From positions 124,001-188,000 of the forward strand of contig NZ_FNQF01000004.1 of assembly GCF_900107595.1 (NCBI RefSeq): DNA of 64,000 nt. The letters are read 5' to 3'. Under the pieces are notes generated by a model. The model saw nothing but the letters and a program-made list of their open reading frames with translations, had not been told where the DNA came from and did not search any database. Made by a program: the position numbers and the translations under genes. The stretch's first letter is position 1; the number at the start of each line of letters is the position of its first letter. This DNA comes from Psychroflexus halocasei (GTDB lineage: Bacteria > Bacteroidota > Bacteroidia > Flavobacteriales > Flavobacteriaceae). Positions 28,417-37,017 of this stretch are shown here, piece after piece.

Positions 28417-29505
28417 TTATTTGTTTTCTTTATTAATAATCTTATGTTGGTGCTGAATAGATTCTTGATGAATTGCTTTGAGAAAGCGATTTGTAAAATC
28501 TTCTGATAAATCTATGTCTTTTGCATAGGCCGTTAATCTATCCAAAATTGCATTCCAACGTTCTGGTTGAAAGATAGCAACATTGTTTTCTTTTTTAAGT
28601 TCGCCAATCTGATCAACAATTTTCATACGTTTACTAATTGCTTCAAAAATTTGATCATCAACCACATCAACCTTAGAACGCAAGCGTAAAATTTCTTCAT
28701 TAAAAGCAGACTCACCAGATTTATTCCTAATTCTCAAATCTTTTGTCATCTGATCAAGCATCTCAGGCGTAATTTGCTGTGCTGCATCACTCCAAGCTTT
28801 GTTAGGCGTGTGATGTGTTTCAACCATTATTCCATCATAATTAAGATCTAGCGCAGTCTGACAAATATCAAAAACCAAATCGCGATTTCCAGCAATATGA
28901 GAAGGATCAACGATGAGTGGTAAATCAGGAAAATTCTTTTGTAACTCAACAGCAATTTGCCATTCAGGATTATTACGATATTTTATTTTTTCATAAGTTG
29001 AAAAACCTCGGTGAATAACGCCAAGATTTCGAATATCAGCATTATAAAAACGCTCAACAGCGCCTAACCACAAAGCTAAATCAGGATTAACTGGATTTTT
29101 GATCAAAACGACCTTATCGGTACCTTTCAAAGCATCAGCAATTTCTTGAACTATAAAAGGACTTACTGTACTTCTGGCACCAACCCATAAAACATCAACA
29201 TCAGCTTTAAGCGCAAGATCTACATGAGTCTTATTCGCGACTTCAGTCGCAATTTTTAAACCCGTTTCTTCTTTTGCTTTTTTAAGCCACTCTAAACCTA
29301 TTGCGCCAACACCTTCAAAATTTCCTGGTCTTGTTCTTGGTTTCCAGATACCGGCGCGCATCACGCTTGTATCAGTGTTTTTGAGTTCATGTGCGATTTT
29401 TAAAACCTGCTCTTCTGTTTCAGCACTACATGGACCTGCAATAACAAGCGGATGATCGAGATGAAACTCTTTTAGCCAGTTTTTAATACTTGTATCGTTC
29501 TTCAT
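28417..29505 (-). CDS. Bifunctional DAHP synthase / chorismate mutase (type II)
   Basis: Fusion of 362 residues that catalyses entry into the shikimate pathway and the chorismate-to-prephenate step. Residues 1-265 are a KDO8P-type (class Ibeta) DAHP synthase with HPLVIAGPCSAETEEQ, WKPRTRPGNFEG, GARSTVSPFIVQEIADALKG, and DPSHIAGNRDLV. Residues 270-355 form an AroQ-type chorismate mutase (LRSKVDVVDDQIFEAISKRM, VDQIGELKKENN). This order is common in Bacteroidota. The mutase part may feed or feedback-regulate the synthase. ATG at 29505; it heads the rsgA-dtd operon. Confidence 0.95.
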   Translation of the reverse strand: MKNDTSIKNWLKEFHLDHPLVIAGPCSAETEEQVLKIAHELKNTDTSVMRAGIWKPRTRPGNFEGVGAIGLEWLKKAKEETGLKIATEVANKTHVDLALKADVDVLWVGARSTVSPFIVQEIADALKGTDKVVLIKNPVNPDLALWLGAVERFYNADIRNLGVIHRGFSTYEKIKYRNNPEWQIAVELQKNFPDLPLIVDPSHIAGNRDLVFDICQTALDLNYDGIMVETHHTPNKAWSDAAQQITPEMLDQMTKDLRIRNKSGESAFNEEILRLRSKVDVVDDQIFEAISKRMKIVDQIGELKKENNVAIFQPERWNAILDRLTAYAKDIDLSEDFTNRFLKAIHQESIQHQHKIINKENK

Positions 29506-29629
29506 AAGTTTTGTTGTAGCAACAAAATTAAATTATAAAATCAATAAGCCAAGACAAATCATAGCTTTTAGAAATTAATTAGTTATCATTTAATCAAAAA
29601 ATAGTATCATTGATTTAAAATTTGAAAAG

Positions 29630-30526
29630 ATGGATATTCAAGTTCAAAACTTACATAAATCATATCAAAATCAACATGTTTTAAAAGGGATCAATCTTTC
29701 AGTTAAAACAGGAGAAATAGTCGGATTACTCGGCCCAAATGGGGCAGGAAAATCGACTCTCATGAAAATATTAACTGGTTTTACAACCGCTGATGAAGGC
29801 GAAGTACATGTAATTGATAAGAATATTAATACTGATAAGCTCAATATACAGAAACAGCTTGGTTATTTACCCGAGCAAAATCCTTTGTATGATGAAATGT
29901 ATGTGCGCGAATTTTTAAAATTTAATGCTAATATTTTTAAAATTAATAATCAACGCATTAAGGAAGTTATAAAACTCACACAACTGACGCCTGAAGCGAA
30001 TAAGAAAATACACCAACTTTCCAAAGGTTACAAACAACGCGTTGGTATTGCTGCTGCTCTTTTACATGATCCCAAAATTCTTATTTTAGATGAACCAACA
30101 ACAGGCTTGGATCCGAATCAATTGGTTGAAATCAGAGCTTTGATTAAAAAAATATCTATTGATAAAACGATTATTTTATCAACGCATATTATGCAAGAAG
30201 TTGAAGCCATTTGCAATCGTGTTGTGATTATAAAAAAGGGTGAAATTGTAAAAGATCAATCTTTAACTGATTTACAACAAAGTTCAAATCAGCAAATAAT
30301 AGATGTTGAATTCAACACTGAAATAGAGATTTCACAATTAAAAGATTTAAATCATCTTATTGATGTTAAGCCGCAAAACAAGAATCATTATTACTTGGTT
30401 TTTGACACAATAGAAGATCAACGAAGTCAAGTTTTTGATTATGCTGCAGAACATAATCTCAAAATTTTGAACATGACAGCAATCAATCAAAGTTTAGAAG
30501 ATTTATTTCATGAATTGACTTCGTAA
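29630..30526 (+). CDS. gldA: Gliding-associated ABC transporter ATPase GldA
   Basis: ATP-binding subunit of 298 residues, with Walker A GPNGAGKST, Q-loop YLPEQNPLYDEM, signature LSKGYKQRVGIAAALLHDP and Walker B ILILDEPTTGLDP. The sequence around YLPEQNPLYDEMYVREFL and the separate location from gldF/gldG match flavobacterial GldA, which with GldFG forms an ABC transporter associated with gliding motility. Assignment from memory of the family; a generic ABC-2 ATPase is the alternative. It is divergent from the DAHP synthase operon and stands alone. Confidence 0.85.
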   Translation: MDIQVQNLHKSYQNQHVLKGINLSVKTGEIVGLLGPNGAGKSTLMKILTGFTTADEGEVHVIDKNINTDKLNIQKQLGYLPEQNPLYDEMYVREFLKFNANIFKINNQRIKEVIKLTQLTPEANKKIHQLSKGYKQRVGIAAALLHDPKILILDEPTTGLDPNQLVEIRALIKKISIDKTIILSTHIMQEVEAICNRVVIIKKGEIVKDQSLTDLQQSSNQQIIDVEFNTEIEISQLKDLNHLIDVKPQNKNHYYLVFDTIEDQRSQVFDYAAEHNLKILNMTAINQSLEDLFHELTS

Positions 30527-30664
30527 GTTCAAAATAAATATCACAAAACCATTAAGCCTTACGACAAATAGTTGACAAAACAAATGACGTATGAATGTCA
30601 ATAAATAAATAGTAATTAAAACTTTCTATTTTTATATTTATGATTGAATCAATGTAAAAATGTC

Positions 30665-31225
30665 ATGAATCTTTTAGCTAAGAAAATAAGTGAACACAGG
30701 AAAATTAAAGGACTCACACAAGAAGAGTTAGCTGAGCAAGCCAAAGTCAATTTAAGAACAATACAACGTATTGAAAATTCTGAAAGTGAACCCAGAACTC
30801 AAACACTTCAATTAATTTGTGATGTTTTAGAAGTTAATGTTGAAGATATACTTTCAAGAGATCATCAAAGATATCATAAACGAATTGGTACCAAAATTAT
30901 CAATTACTTCTTCTTAATTGTTATAAACATGATTCTAATGGGCATATTTGGATATCTAACTTTAGATTCAAATGCCAATCCAAATAGTGTTTTTGCAGCC
31001 TTTTTATTAAGTTTTTTAATTCATTTTTTTATTGTCATTTTTACTAAAAAAATGAACGGTTTTGAACGCCTACTTAAGTTTGGCTCAGGCTATCTCGTTT
31101 ATTTCATTATCGTTATTCTTAGTTTTGGATTTCCCAAAGGTTTTGTTTCAGGCCTCTTCCCTTGCCTTCTCATTGGTTTAGCTATCTTAAATTTCGGACA
31201 CTATTTTTTTAAAAGTAAATTTTAA
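30665..31225 (+). CDS. XRE-family regulator with membrane anchor
   Basis: Protein of 186 residues: an N-terminal HTH_3 domain (MNLLAKKISEHRKIKGLTQ, EELAEQAKVNLRTIQRIENS) reaching about residue 70, then a tail of four hydrophobic segments (about 85-100, 112-128, 140-155 and 160-180). The ATG at 30665 is chosen over a TTG 21 bases upstream because the HTH begins directly after it. A membrane-embedded HTH protein could respond to an envelope signal; the target is unknown. It has no obvious operon partner. Confidence 0.82.
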   Translation: MNLLAKKISEHRKIKGLTQEELAEQAKVNLRTIQRIENSESEPRTQTLQLICDVLEVNVEDILSRDHQRYHKRIGTKIINYFFLIVINMILMGIFGYLTLDSNANPNSVFAAFLLSFLIHFFIVIFTKKMNGFERLLKFGSGYLVYFIIVILSFGFPKGFVSGLFPCLLIGLAILNFGHYFFKSKF

Positions 31226-31320
31226 AAAATGATAATTAGATTCAGTCACAGAGTAATTTAATGACTCTCATACCTTGTGTGAGATATTTTGTATATTTCA
31301 TGAAAACAAAATTTAACATC

Positions 31321-31911
31321 ATGAAAACCAACATCACAACATTATTTTTACTCCTATTTGGAACAGCTCTTTTTGCGCAAAGCTCAAAAGTTTTACCAAA
31401 AGAAGTACAAATCAAAATGGCTTTACAAGTTGCTCCTGAAGAAAGCCAAGCCAATGCAACTGTATATGGCTATGATCAAAAAGGCGAACTTATTCTTCTA
31501 AAAAAAGGGACAAACAACTTGATCTGCCTAGCTGATAACCCAAACAAAGAAGGCGTTAAAATTGATTGCTATAGCACGAAACTTGAACCTTTTATGTCAC
31601 GAGGACGTGACCTCAAAAATGAAGGTAAAAGCGTCACAGAAATAAGAGATATCAGAAAAAAAGAAGTTGAAGCTGGCAAACTTCAAATGCCTGACGAACC
31701 AAGCATGCTTTATGTTTTTACTGGTGATGATAAAAATCTTAATCCTGAAACAGGACATCTTAAAGATGGTAAATTCAGATATGTGATTTACATTCCTTAT
31801 GCCACTGTTGAAGAAACAGGAATTCCTGCAAAACCTCATGCACCTGGCATGCCATGGTTGATGGATCCTGGAACGCACAGAGCTCACATTATGGTTTCTA
31901 CGCCACATTAA
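31321..31911 (+). CDS. Secreted protein of unknown function
   Basis: Protein of 196 residues with a clear signal peptide (ITTLFLLLFGTALFAQ). The mature part reads GYDQKGELILLKKGTNNLIC and ends with HAPGMPWLMDPGTHRAHIMV, a histidine-rich tail. I recognise no domain. ATG at 31321 is preferred; an in-frame ATG at 31300 would place charged residues before the signal. The gene stands alone between the XRE regulator and the truncated hemoglobin run. The His/Met-rich end could bind a metal, but this is a guess. Confidence 0.75.
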   Translation: MKTNITTLFLLLFGTALFAQSSKVLPKEVQIKMALQVAPEESQANATVYGYDQKGELILLKKGTNNLICLADNPNKEGVKIDCYSTKLEPFMSRGRDLKNEGKSVTEIRDIRKKEVEAGKLQMPDEPSMLYVFTGDDKNLNPETGHLKDGKFRYVIYIPYATVEETGIPAKPHAPGMPWLMDPGTHRAHIMVSTPH

Positions 31912-31927
31912 TTTCAAGGATTTAATC

Positions 31928-31941
31928 GGATAAGCTTATCC
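31928..31941. other. 14-bp perfect palindrome
   Basis: GGATAAGCTTATCC lies 16 bases after the secreted protein's stop, followed by TTT. It could be a short hairpin terminator with an AGCT loop, or an operator before the truncated hemoglobin gene, which starts 43 bases later. Confidence 0.4.
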
Positions 31942-31983
31942 TTTATCATTCAAAAAGCTTAAATTTGAGAGAAAAATAAAGCT

Positions 31984-32373
31984 ATGAAGAAAGATATTAC
32001 ACATCTTGATGACGTGAAGCTTCTTGTGGATTCGTTTTATACAAAAATTCGTAATGACGGACTTTTGGCCAATATTTTTAATGAAATTATTCAGGATAAT
32101 TGGCCAAAACATCTTGAGAAAATGTATCAGTTTTGGCAAACAGTTTTATTAGATGAACATACTTATTATGGTGCACCCTTTAGACCTCACGCCCATTTGC
32201 CTGTTGATAAAAGACATTTTGAAAGATGGTTGAGTTTGTTTGAAGAAACTCTTGATGAACATTTCAAGGGTGAGATAGCTGAAGAAGCGCGATGGAGAGC
32301 CAATAAAATGGCACAGATGTTTTTATTTAAAATAGAGCACCATAGACAGAATAATTCAAATCCTTTAGTTTGA
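31984..32373 (+). CDS. Group III truncated hemoglobin
   Basis: Small heme protein of 129 residues. The group III pattern is visible: DVKLLVDSFYTKIRNDGLL, a middle YQFWQTVLLDEHTYYGAPF and the proximal region HAHLPVDKRHFERWLSLFEE. Such proteins bind O2 or NO and are usually tied to NO detoxification or low-oxygen life, which fits the nos and Ric genes nearby. The TGA stop overlaps the ATG of the DUF488 gene (TGATG), so the two are translationally coupled. Confidence 0.92.
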   Translation: MKKDITHLDDVKLLVDSFYTKIRNDGLLANIFNEIIQDNWPKHLEKMYQFWQTVLLDEHTYYGAPFRPHAHLPVDKRHFERWLSLFEETLDEHFKGEIAEEARWRANKMAQMFLFKIEHHRQNNSNPLV

Positions 32374-32723
32374 TGAAAAGAATTATCTTAAAAAGAGTTT
32401 ACGATGATGCCAGTCAAAATGATGGCTATCGCATGCTCATTGATAGAGTTTGGCCACGTGGCGTGAGTAAAGAAGATGCAAATCTAGATGAGTGGAATAA
32501 AGAAATTGCACCATCTACAGATTTGAGAAAGTGGTTTGACCACGATGATGAAAAGTTTGATGAGTTTAAAGTGAAGTACAAAAAAGAACTCAAAGAAAAT
32601 TCAGAAGATGTTAAACGCATCAACAAAATTAGGAAAGATCATCAACTCTGTTTATTGTTTGGCGCCAAAAATGAAGAATCTAATCAAGCTGTTGTTCTTA
32701 AAGAGTACTTAGAAAATAATTAA
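32373..32723 (+). CDS. DUF488 family protein
   Basis: Cytoplasmic 116-residue protein with the DUF488 signature RVYDDASQNDGYRMLIDRVW followed by PRGVSKEDANLDEWNKEIAP and LRKWFDHDDEKFDEFKVKYK. The start is the ATG at 32373 overlapping the truncated hemoglobin stop. The family is of unknown biochemical function and often sits beside heme or NO-related genes, as here. It is followed after 2 bases by another small gene in the same run. Confidence 0.88.
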   Translation: MKRIILKRVYDDASQNDGYRMLIDRVWPRGVSKEDANLDEWNKEIAPSTDLRKWFDHDDEKFDEFKVKYKKELKENSEDVKRINKIRKDHQLCLLFGAKNEESNQAVVLKEYLENN

Positions 32724-32725
32724 TT

Positions 32726-33046
32726 ATGGAAAATAGAAAATCATACGACACTGTCTCTGAAGCAATGAACGATTTAATGAAGCGTGGCTATACAACAGAC
32801 TTTAGTTTAAAAGCAGCTGAAGATTGCATCGTTTGTAATAAACAAAACTTAAGCTTATCTGCAGATGAATTTACAATAGATGAAATCTATCGTTTCGAAG
32901 GTGAAACTGATCCTGGTGACCAAATGATACTTTACGCCATCAGCTCTGATGAGCATCAAGTGAAAGGAATGATTCTCAATGCTTACGGTATTTATGCAGA
33001 TAGCGAAAAATCAAAAATTGTCAAAGAACTAGAAAAACATCTTTAA
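32726..33046 (+). CDS. Conserved small protein (often mislabelled PRPP synthetase)
   Basis: Protein of 106 residues beginning MENRKSYDTVSEAMNDL with CIVCNKQNLSLSADEFTIDE, FRFEGETDPGD-like EGETDPGDQMILYAIS and a closing MILNAYGIYADSEKSKIVKE. Close relatives in Bacteroidota databases carry the name phosphoribosylpyrophosphate synthetase, but this protein is a third of that enzyme's length and lacks its PRPP-binding motif, so the name should not be used. It lies in the truncated hemoglobin-hemerythrin run with 2- and 11-base gaps. Confidence 0.82.
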   Translation: MENRKSYDTVSEAMNDLMKRGYTTDFSLKAAEDCIVCNKQNLSLSADEFTIDEIYRFEGETDPGDQMILYAISSDEHQVKGMILNAYGIYADSEKSKIVKELEKHL

Positions 33047-33057
33047 TTTTAAATAGC

Positions 33058-33522
33058 ATGTCAAAACCAAAACCTATTAAAAGGCATAGCGCCCTTATTC
33101 CTTTTAGCAGAGAACACCACCACAGCTTACTATTAGGCTGGAAAATCAAAATGGGATTTTCAAAAGATATCGCACCAGAACGCATCAAGAAATATACTGA
33201 TTGGTTTTTTAAAAATCATATTTTAGAACATTTCGAAGAAGAAGAAAAGTACATCTTTCCAATTTTAGGAAATAACCATCCAATGGTTAAGAAGGCGCTC
33301 GCCGACCATCAGCGATTGATTTCTCTATTTAATGAAAAAGAGAACATTGAAGCTTCTTTAAAAAGCATTAAAGAAGAACTCGAAGCGCATATACGTTACG
33401 AAGAACGTGAATTGTTTAAAGCCATCCAATCGGATGCAACTCCAGAAGAACTTCAGAAAATAGAAGATATACACAACGAGATTAAATTTGAAGAGAATAC
33501 CACTGATCAGTTTTGGTTGTAA
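33058..33522 (+). CDS. Hemerythrin-domain protein
   Basis: Protein of 154 residues with a four-helix hemerythrin-like fold: FSREHHHSLLLGWKIK, NHILEHFEEEEKYIFP, ALADHQRLISLF and HIRYEERELFKAIQ supply the histidine and glutamate ligands for a di-iron centre. Likely to bind O2 or NO or to sense iron/redox state. It belongs to the plus-strand run that begins with truncated hemoglobin, supporting a role in NO or low-oxygen stress. Confidence 0.9.
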   Translation: MSKPKPIKRHSALIPFSREHHHSLLLGWKIKMGFSKDIAPERIKKYTDWFFKNHILEHFEEEEKYIFPILGNNHPMVKKALADHQRLISLFNEKENIEASLKSIKEELEAHIRYEERELFKAIQSDATPEELQKIEDIHNEIKFEENTTDQFWL

Positions 33523-33543
33523 ATCATCAATCGTCATTATATC

Positions 33544-34329
33544 ATGAAAATTGTATTGTTTCTCAATAAAGATATGCATGCAAATATTGCATATCAGTTA
33601 TTAAAACCCGAACTTTTAAAACATCAAGTTCAAATTTATTACACTGATCAAGTTGGTCATTCTTCTAAAAGATCTGAAATACTTCAACAAATTGAATACT
33701 TAGAAAAAGAAAGGTTTTTTAATGAAGTAGCATCACAAGATTCATGCTCAAATTTTGAATTTTTAGATGATTCTTTTAATAGCTTCCCATTTAAGAAAGC
33801 TCCAAAAGTCAATTCAAAAGAATTTGTTGATTTCATGAGAAAAGAGCAGCCTGACATATTCATTTCAATACGATTTGGTCAAATTTTCAAAGATGACATC
33901 ATAGCCATTCCTAAGCATGGTTTACTTAACCTTCACTCTGGAATACTTCCACATTACAGAGGTATCATGGCAACTTTACACGCTTTAATTGATCAGAATG
34001 ATAAGATTGGATGCACCTTTCATAAAATAACAGATTCAGGTATAGATACAGGAGAGATTATTAGTCAGTCTTTCTTAAAAACAAATTCAAGTAAATCTTT
34101 ATTATGGCATATTACACACATTTATCGTGGTGGAACAGATCTTATAATTCAAGCTTTAAGGCAAATTGAAAATAGTTCATTCATAAAAACTCATCGTCAA
34201 AATATCAACGAAGGTTCTTATTTTTCCTCACCAACATCAAAAGATTTTTTAAACTTAAAGGAGTCTGGTTTTAATTTATATAGTGAAAAAGATTACGAAG
34301 ACATTATAAAAACTTTTGTTTCAAGCTAA
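33544..34329 (+). CDS. Formyltransferase-family protein
   Basis: Protein of 261 residues. The formyltransferase core is clear in the second half: FISIRFGQIFKDDIIAIP, the catalytic segment LLNLHSGILPHYRG (Asn-x-His) and CTFHKITDSGIDTGEIISQS with the conserved aspartate. It is shorter than methionyl-tRNA formyltransferase and lacks its C-terminal domain; the N-terminal part differs from Fmt and PurN. A sugar- or amine-N-formylating enzyme is possible, but the substrate is not visible. Last gene of the run; its end overlaps the convergent membrane protein gene by 4 bases. Confidence 0.8.
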   Translation: MKIVLFLNKDMHANIAYQLLKPELLKHQVQIYYTDQVGHSSKRSEILQQIEYLEKERFFNEVASQDSCSNFEFLDDSFNSFPFKKAPKVNSKEFVDFMRKEQPDIFISIRFGQIFKDDIIAIPKHGLLNLHSGILPHYRGIMATLHALIDQNDKIGCTFHKITDSGIDTGEIISQSFLKTNSSKSLLWHITHIYRGGTDLIIQALRQIENSSFIKTHRQNINEGSYFSSPTSKDFLNLKESGFNLYSEKDYEDIIKTFVSS

Positions 34330-35534
34330 ATTTTCTTGGTAAACTGTTTTAGCATGATGATCAATATACCGATAACAAGCAATAAGCTTGCAACAAACAA
34401 CAATATATATTGAGGTATGGAAAAATCTAGATTAAAAATAAACGAAATAGGTCTCCAAAATATCAAAGCTTCGGTTAAAAGAAAACCTAAAGCATAGAAA
34501 TAGATGACTGCTTTATTGATTTTTATGAGTTTAAAATAACTCAACAAAACGAAAAGACTCAACGTGATGACGCCTAAAAATGTCCAGTGTAAAAAACCAA
34601 TTGTCAAGTTTTTATAATTTGTAATTAAATCAGCAATAGGTTTGAATCCAGCGAAAAACTGAATAACAAACTTGATCAGCAAAAGAATTGACACCCATTT
34701 AAGAAGAGTAAATTCTAAATGAGAAAATATCTGTTTAACTTTTGTCTTTAAATCAGGTATAGCTTCTTTGATATAATACAAACTCACTAACTGTAAAGCT
34801 CCTCCTGCTATTGATAAAATATAATAAATCCCATGTGGTTCAATAAACAAAATTGATAAGAAAAAAGTGAGAATAAGTCCTGAGTTGAAATACATTAAGA
34901 AAACCTTGATTGCTTTTTTTTCTATCAAAATACCTTTATGTTCAAGAACATAAACGAATATGCCTATCAGGCCTAAAATAATCCAAGCATTGTACTGAAA
35001 ATGTAAATAAAAATAAATTGCGATACGGTACCAAACAGAACCTGATCCTAAAGTTGCCATCACTCCGCCAACTGCCCACGGTCCAATACTAGAAATGAGC
35101 ATATAGATTAAAGCGTATTTGAGGATGCGATAAGAATGGAGTTGTCTTGTTTGCTTAGATGCATGCTTTATGAAGAACCAATAAAACCAATAGCTTGCAA
35201 ATAAAAACAAAGTTGAAAATGTGATTGAAATTGCAGCATAGCCCTGAAACGGAAAACTGCACAACATACCAACAACAGTAATTAAGGTAAAAACAAAAAT
35301 ACCATTGTATTGCTTTTTATTTTTTTTAGTGTCAAAAAAACACAAACGAATCAAAACGAGCATTGCTAAATAAACCCATCCCATCAAAGCAACATGGGAG
35401 TGCGCATGTAGAAAATATTTAAAATCAACCTCTACATCAGCGATAAAAAGAAAACGTAAAAACAAACCAATTACCGCAGCGATTAAAAAAAAGCTTAAAG
35501 AAATATTGGTTTGTTTTTTAAGAGATAAACTCAC
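34326..35534 (-). CDS. Polytopic membrane protein at end of nos operon, oxidase-subunit-I-like
   Basis: Protein of 402 residues with about twelve membrane helices. Histidines sit where heme ligands would be expected: YFLHAHSHVALMGWVYLAML in helix II, YLHFQYNAWIILGLIG in the middle and FLHWTFLGVITL late. This pattern resembles stand-alone cytochrome oxidase subunit I- or NnrS-like proteins seen beside denitrification genes; the similarity is inferred, not searched. The GTG start at 35534 directly follows the nosY stop without a spacer, so it is the last gene of the nos operon. It could bind heme or copper and serve NosZ maturation or electron supply. Confidence 0.7.
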   Translation of the reverse strand: MSLSLKKQTNISLSFFLIAAVIGLFLRFLFIADVEVDFKYFLHAHSHVALMGWVYLAMLVLIRLCFFDTKKNKKQYNGIFVFTLITVVGMLCSFPFQGYAAISITFSTLFLFASYWFYWFFIKHASKQTRQLHSYRILKYALIYMLISSIGPWAVGGVMATLGSGSVWYRIAIYFYLHFQYNAWIILGLIGIFVYVLEHKGILIEKKAIKVFLMYFNSGLILTFFLSILFIEPHGIYYILSIAGGALQLVSLYYIKEAIPDLKTKVKQIFSHLEFTLLKWVSILLLIKFVIQFFAGFKPIADLITNYKNLTIGFLHWTFLGVITLSLFVLLSYFKLIKINKAVIYFYALGFLLTEALIFWRPISFIFNLDFSIPQYILLFVASLLLVIGILIIMLKQFTKKI

Positions 35535-36317
35535 TTAGAAATCTTTTTTCTTCGATTTTCTATAAATATTAAATACAGGTAAAACAACCCAAATCATTAA
35601 AGCGCCTAAAGCAGAAAATAAGCCAGTGTTTGTACCAAAAAACTCTTTAAAAATAGCACCTGTATAACCTAATAATGCTGCAATATCCAACTTTAATAAA
35701 ATTAAAATTCTCGATAAATCAATTGGATTCAGCATGGTCGCTATCAGAGAAAATTTGTCTAATGGATAAGTGTCAAAAATCACTAAAAACATCAAAAATA
35801 AACCATCATAAATCACTGCCATAAAAAGCCACATCAAAATAGCATAACTAAAACCTTTAATTTTATTTTCGTTATAAAGCGCAATATTAAATGCGATTGC
35901 CGTAAACGCAAGTGTTAATAAGGCTCCTGTTACTAGCAGTAAAGTAAAATCAAAGATAGCTGATGATTGAAACAATCCATAAAAAACAAATGGTAAGCCT
36001 AAACCAATCACTAGACTCATCACAAGTGAGAGCGAAACACCGAGATATTGACCTATAAAAATTGATGATCTTTTAACGGGTTGTGCTAATAAAAGTTCTG
36101 TAAACTCCTTGGAATCGTAATAATACATCACGCCAAATATGGTTCCGATTAATGGAACTAGAATAATGATGACATTCATTAAAGTAATGACTGCTTTTGA
36201 TAAATCTTCATTTAAGAAAAGCAACACAAAGCCTAAAAGCAAGTAAAAGAGTAAATATACATAACTCCATCGGCTTCTAATCAAATCAAAAAAACTGTAT
36301 TTTAATATCTTAAGCAT
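35535..36317 (-). CDS. nosY: NosY ABC transporter permease
   Basis: Membrane subunit of the NosFY(D) transporter needed to build the CuZ centre of nitrous oxide reductase. Its 260 residues hold six membrane helices of the ABC-2 type (for example VYLLFYLLLGFVLLFL and LFMAVIYDGLFLMFLVIF) and the ABC-2 motif YYYDSKEFTELLLAQPVKRS after helix 2. Its start overlaps the nosF stop by 8 bases, showing translational coupling. The assignment rests on fold and position beside nosF, nosD and nosZ. Confidence 0.92.
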   Translation of the reverse strand: MLKILKYSFFDLIRSRWSYVYLLFYLLLGFVLLFLNEDLSKAVITLMNVIIILVPLIGTIFGVMYYYDSKEFTELLLAQPVKRSSIFIGQYLGVSLSLVMSLVIGLGLPFVFYGLFQSSAIFDFTLLLVTGALLTLAFTAIAFNIALYNENKIKGFSYAILMWLFMAVIYDGLFLMFLVIFDTYPLDKFSLIATMLNPIDLSRILILLKLDIAALLGYTGAIFKEFFGTNTGLFSALGALMIWVVLPVFNIYRKSKKKDF

Positions 36318-37017
36318 GGTCTTTCATTAAAAGGTTAGCAATAGCATGTTCAAAATCTGCTTCTCCTGTTTTCTCACGGAGTTCTTGAAGATTTCCTTTG
36401 AAATAGATTTTTCCTTCAAGGATAAAAACAATTTCGTCTGAAATTTCTTCTACAAAACTCATGATATGAGATGTCACTAATATTGTTTTTCCTTTCTCTT
36501 TTTCTTTTTTAATCAGGTTTTTTAAATGAATCAAAGCCACGGGATCTAGCCCAGTTGTAGGCTCATCAAGAATAACGATTTGGCTATCAAACATAAATGT
36601 CAGAACGATATTCACTTTTTGCTTGGTTCCGCCTGACAGATTATTCAATTTTTTATTCAAAAATGGTTCGAGTTTAAAAACCTTGATCAGTTCATCATAA
36701 TCTGCATTAACACCTCTCAAATCTTTGATCATTTTAATCAATTCTTTAACACCTAAGTTGTTAGGAAAGTTAGCAATTTGAGGTAAATAATCTATATCAG
36801 ATCTATAAGCTCCGTTCTGTTGAGTTTCTTTTCCTTTGATAAATATTTTGCCTTTATCGGGCACCACCATGCCTAAAATAGATTTAATCAAGGTGGTTTT
36901 TCCTGATCCATTTGGACCCAAGACTGCAAAAATACCTTTTTCTGGTATGTTGAGATCAACACCTTTGAGGACTTCATTTTTACCAAATTTTTTATGTAGG
37001 TTATCTATCTTAATCAT
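36310..37017 (-). CDS. nosF: NosF ABC transporter ATPase
   Basis: ATPase of 235 residues that energises the NosFY transporter for copper-centre assembly. Walker A GPNGSGKTT, signature LSGGTKQKVNIVLTF and Walker B VILDEPTTGLDP are complete. It overlaps nosD upstream and nosY downstream by 8 bases each. The three overlaps form a compact nosD-nosF-nosY unit as in other nos clusters. Confidence 0.94.
   Translation of the reverse strand: MIKIDNLHKKFGKNEVLKGVDLNIPEKGIFAVLGPNGSGKTTLIKSILGMVVPDKGKIFIKGKETQQNGAYRSDIDYLPQIANFPNNLGVKELIKMIKDLRGVNADYDELIKVFKLEPFLNKKLNNLSGGTKQKVNIVLTFMFDSQIVILDEPTTGLDPVALIHLKNLIKKEKEKGKTILVTSHIMSFVEEISDEIVFILEGKIYFKGNLQELREKTGEADFEHAIANLLMKDHA

Noticed and set aside
32726-33046. 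Name phosphoribosylpyrophosphate synthetase for the 106-residue protein
   Set aside because: Too short and without the PRPP-binding motif; the name appears to be a propagated database error.
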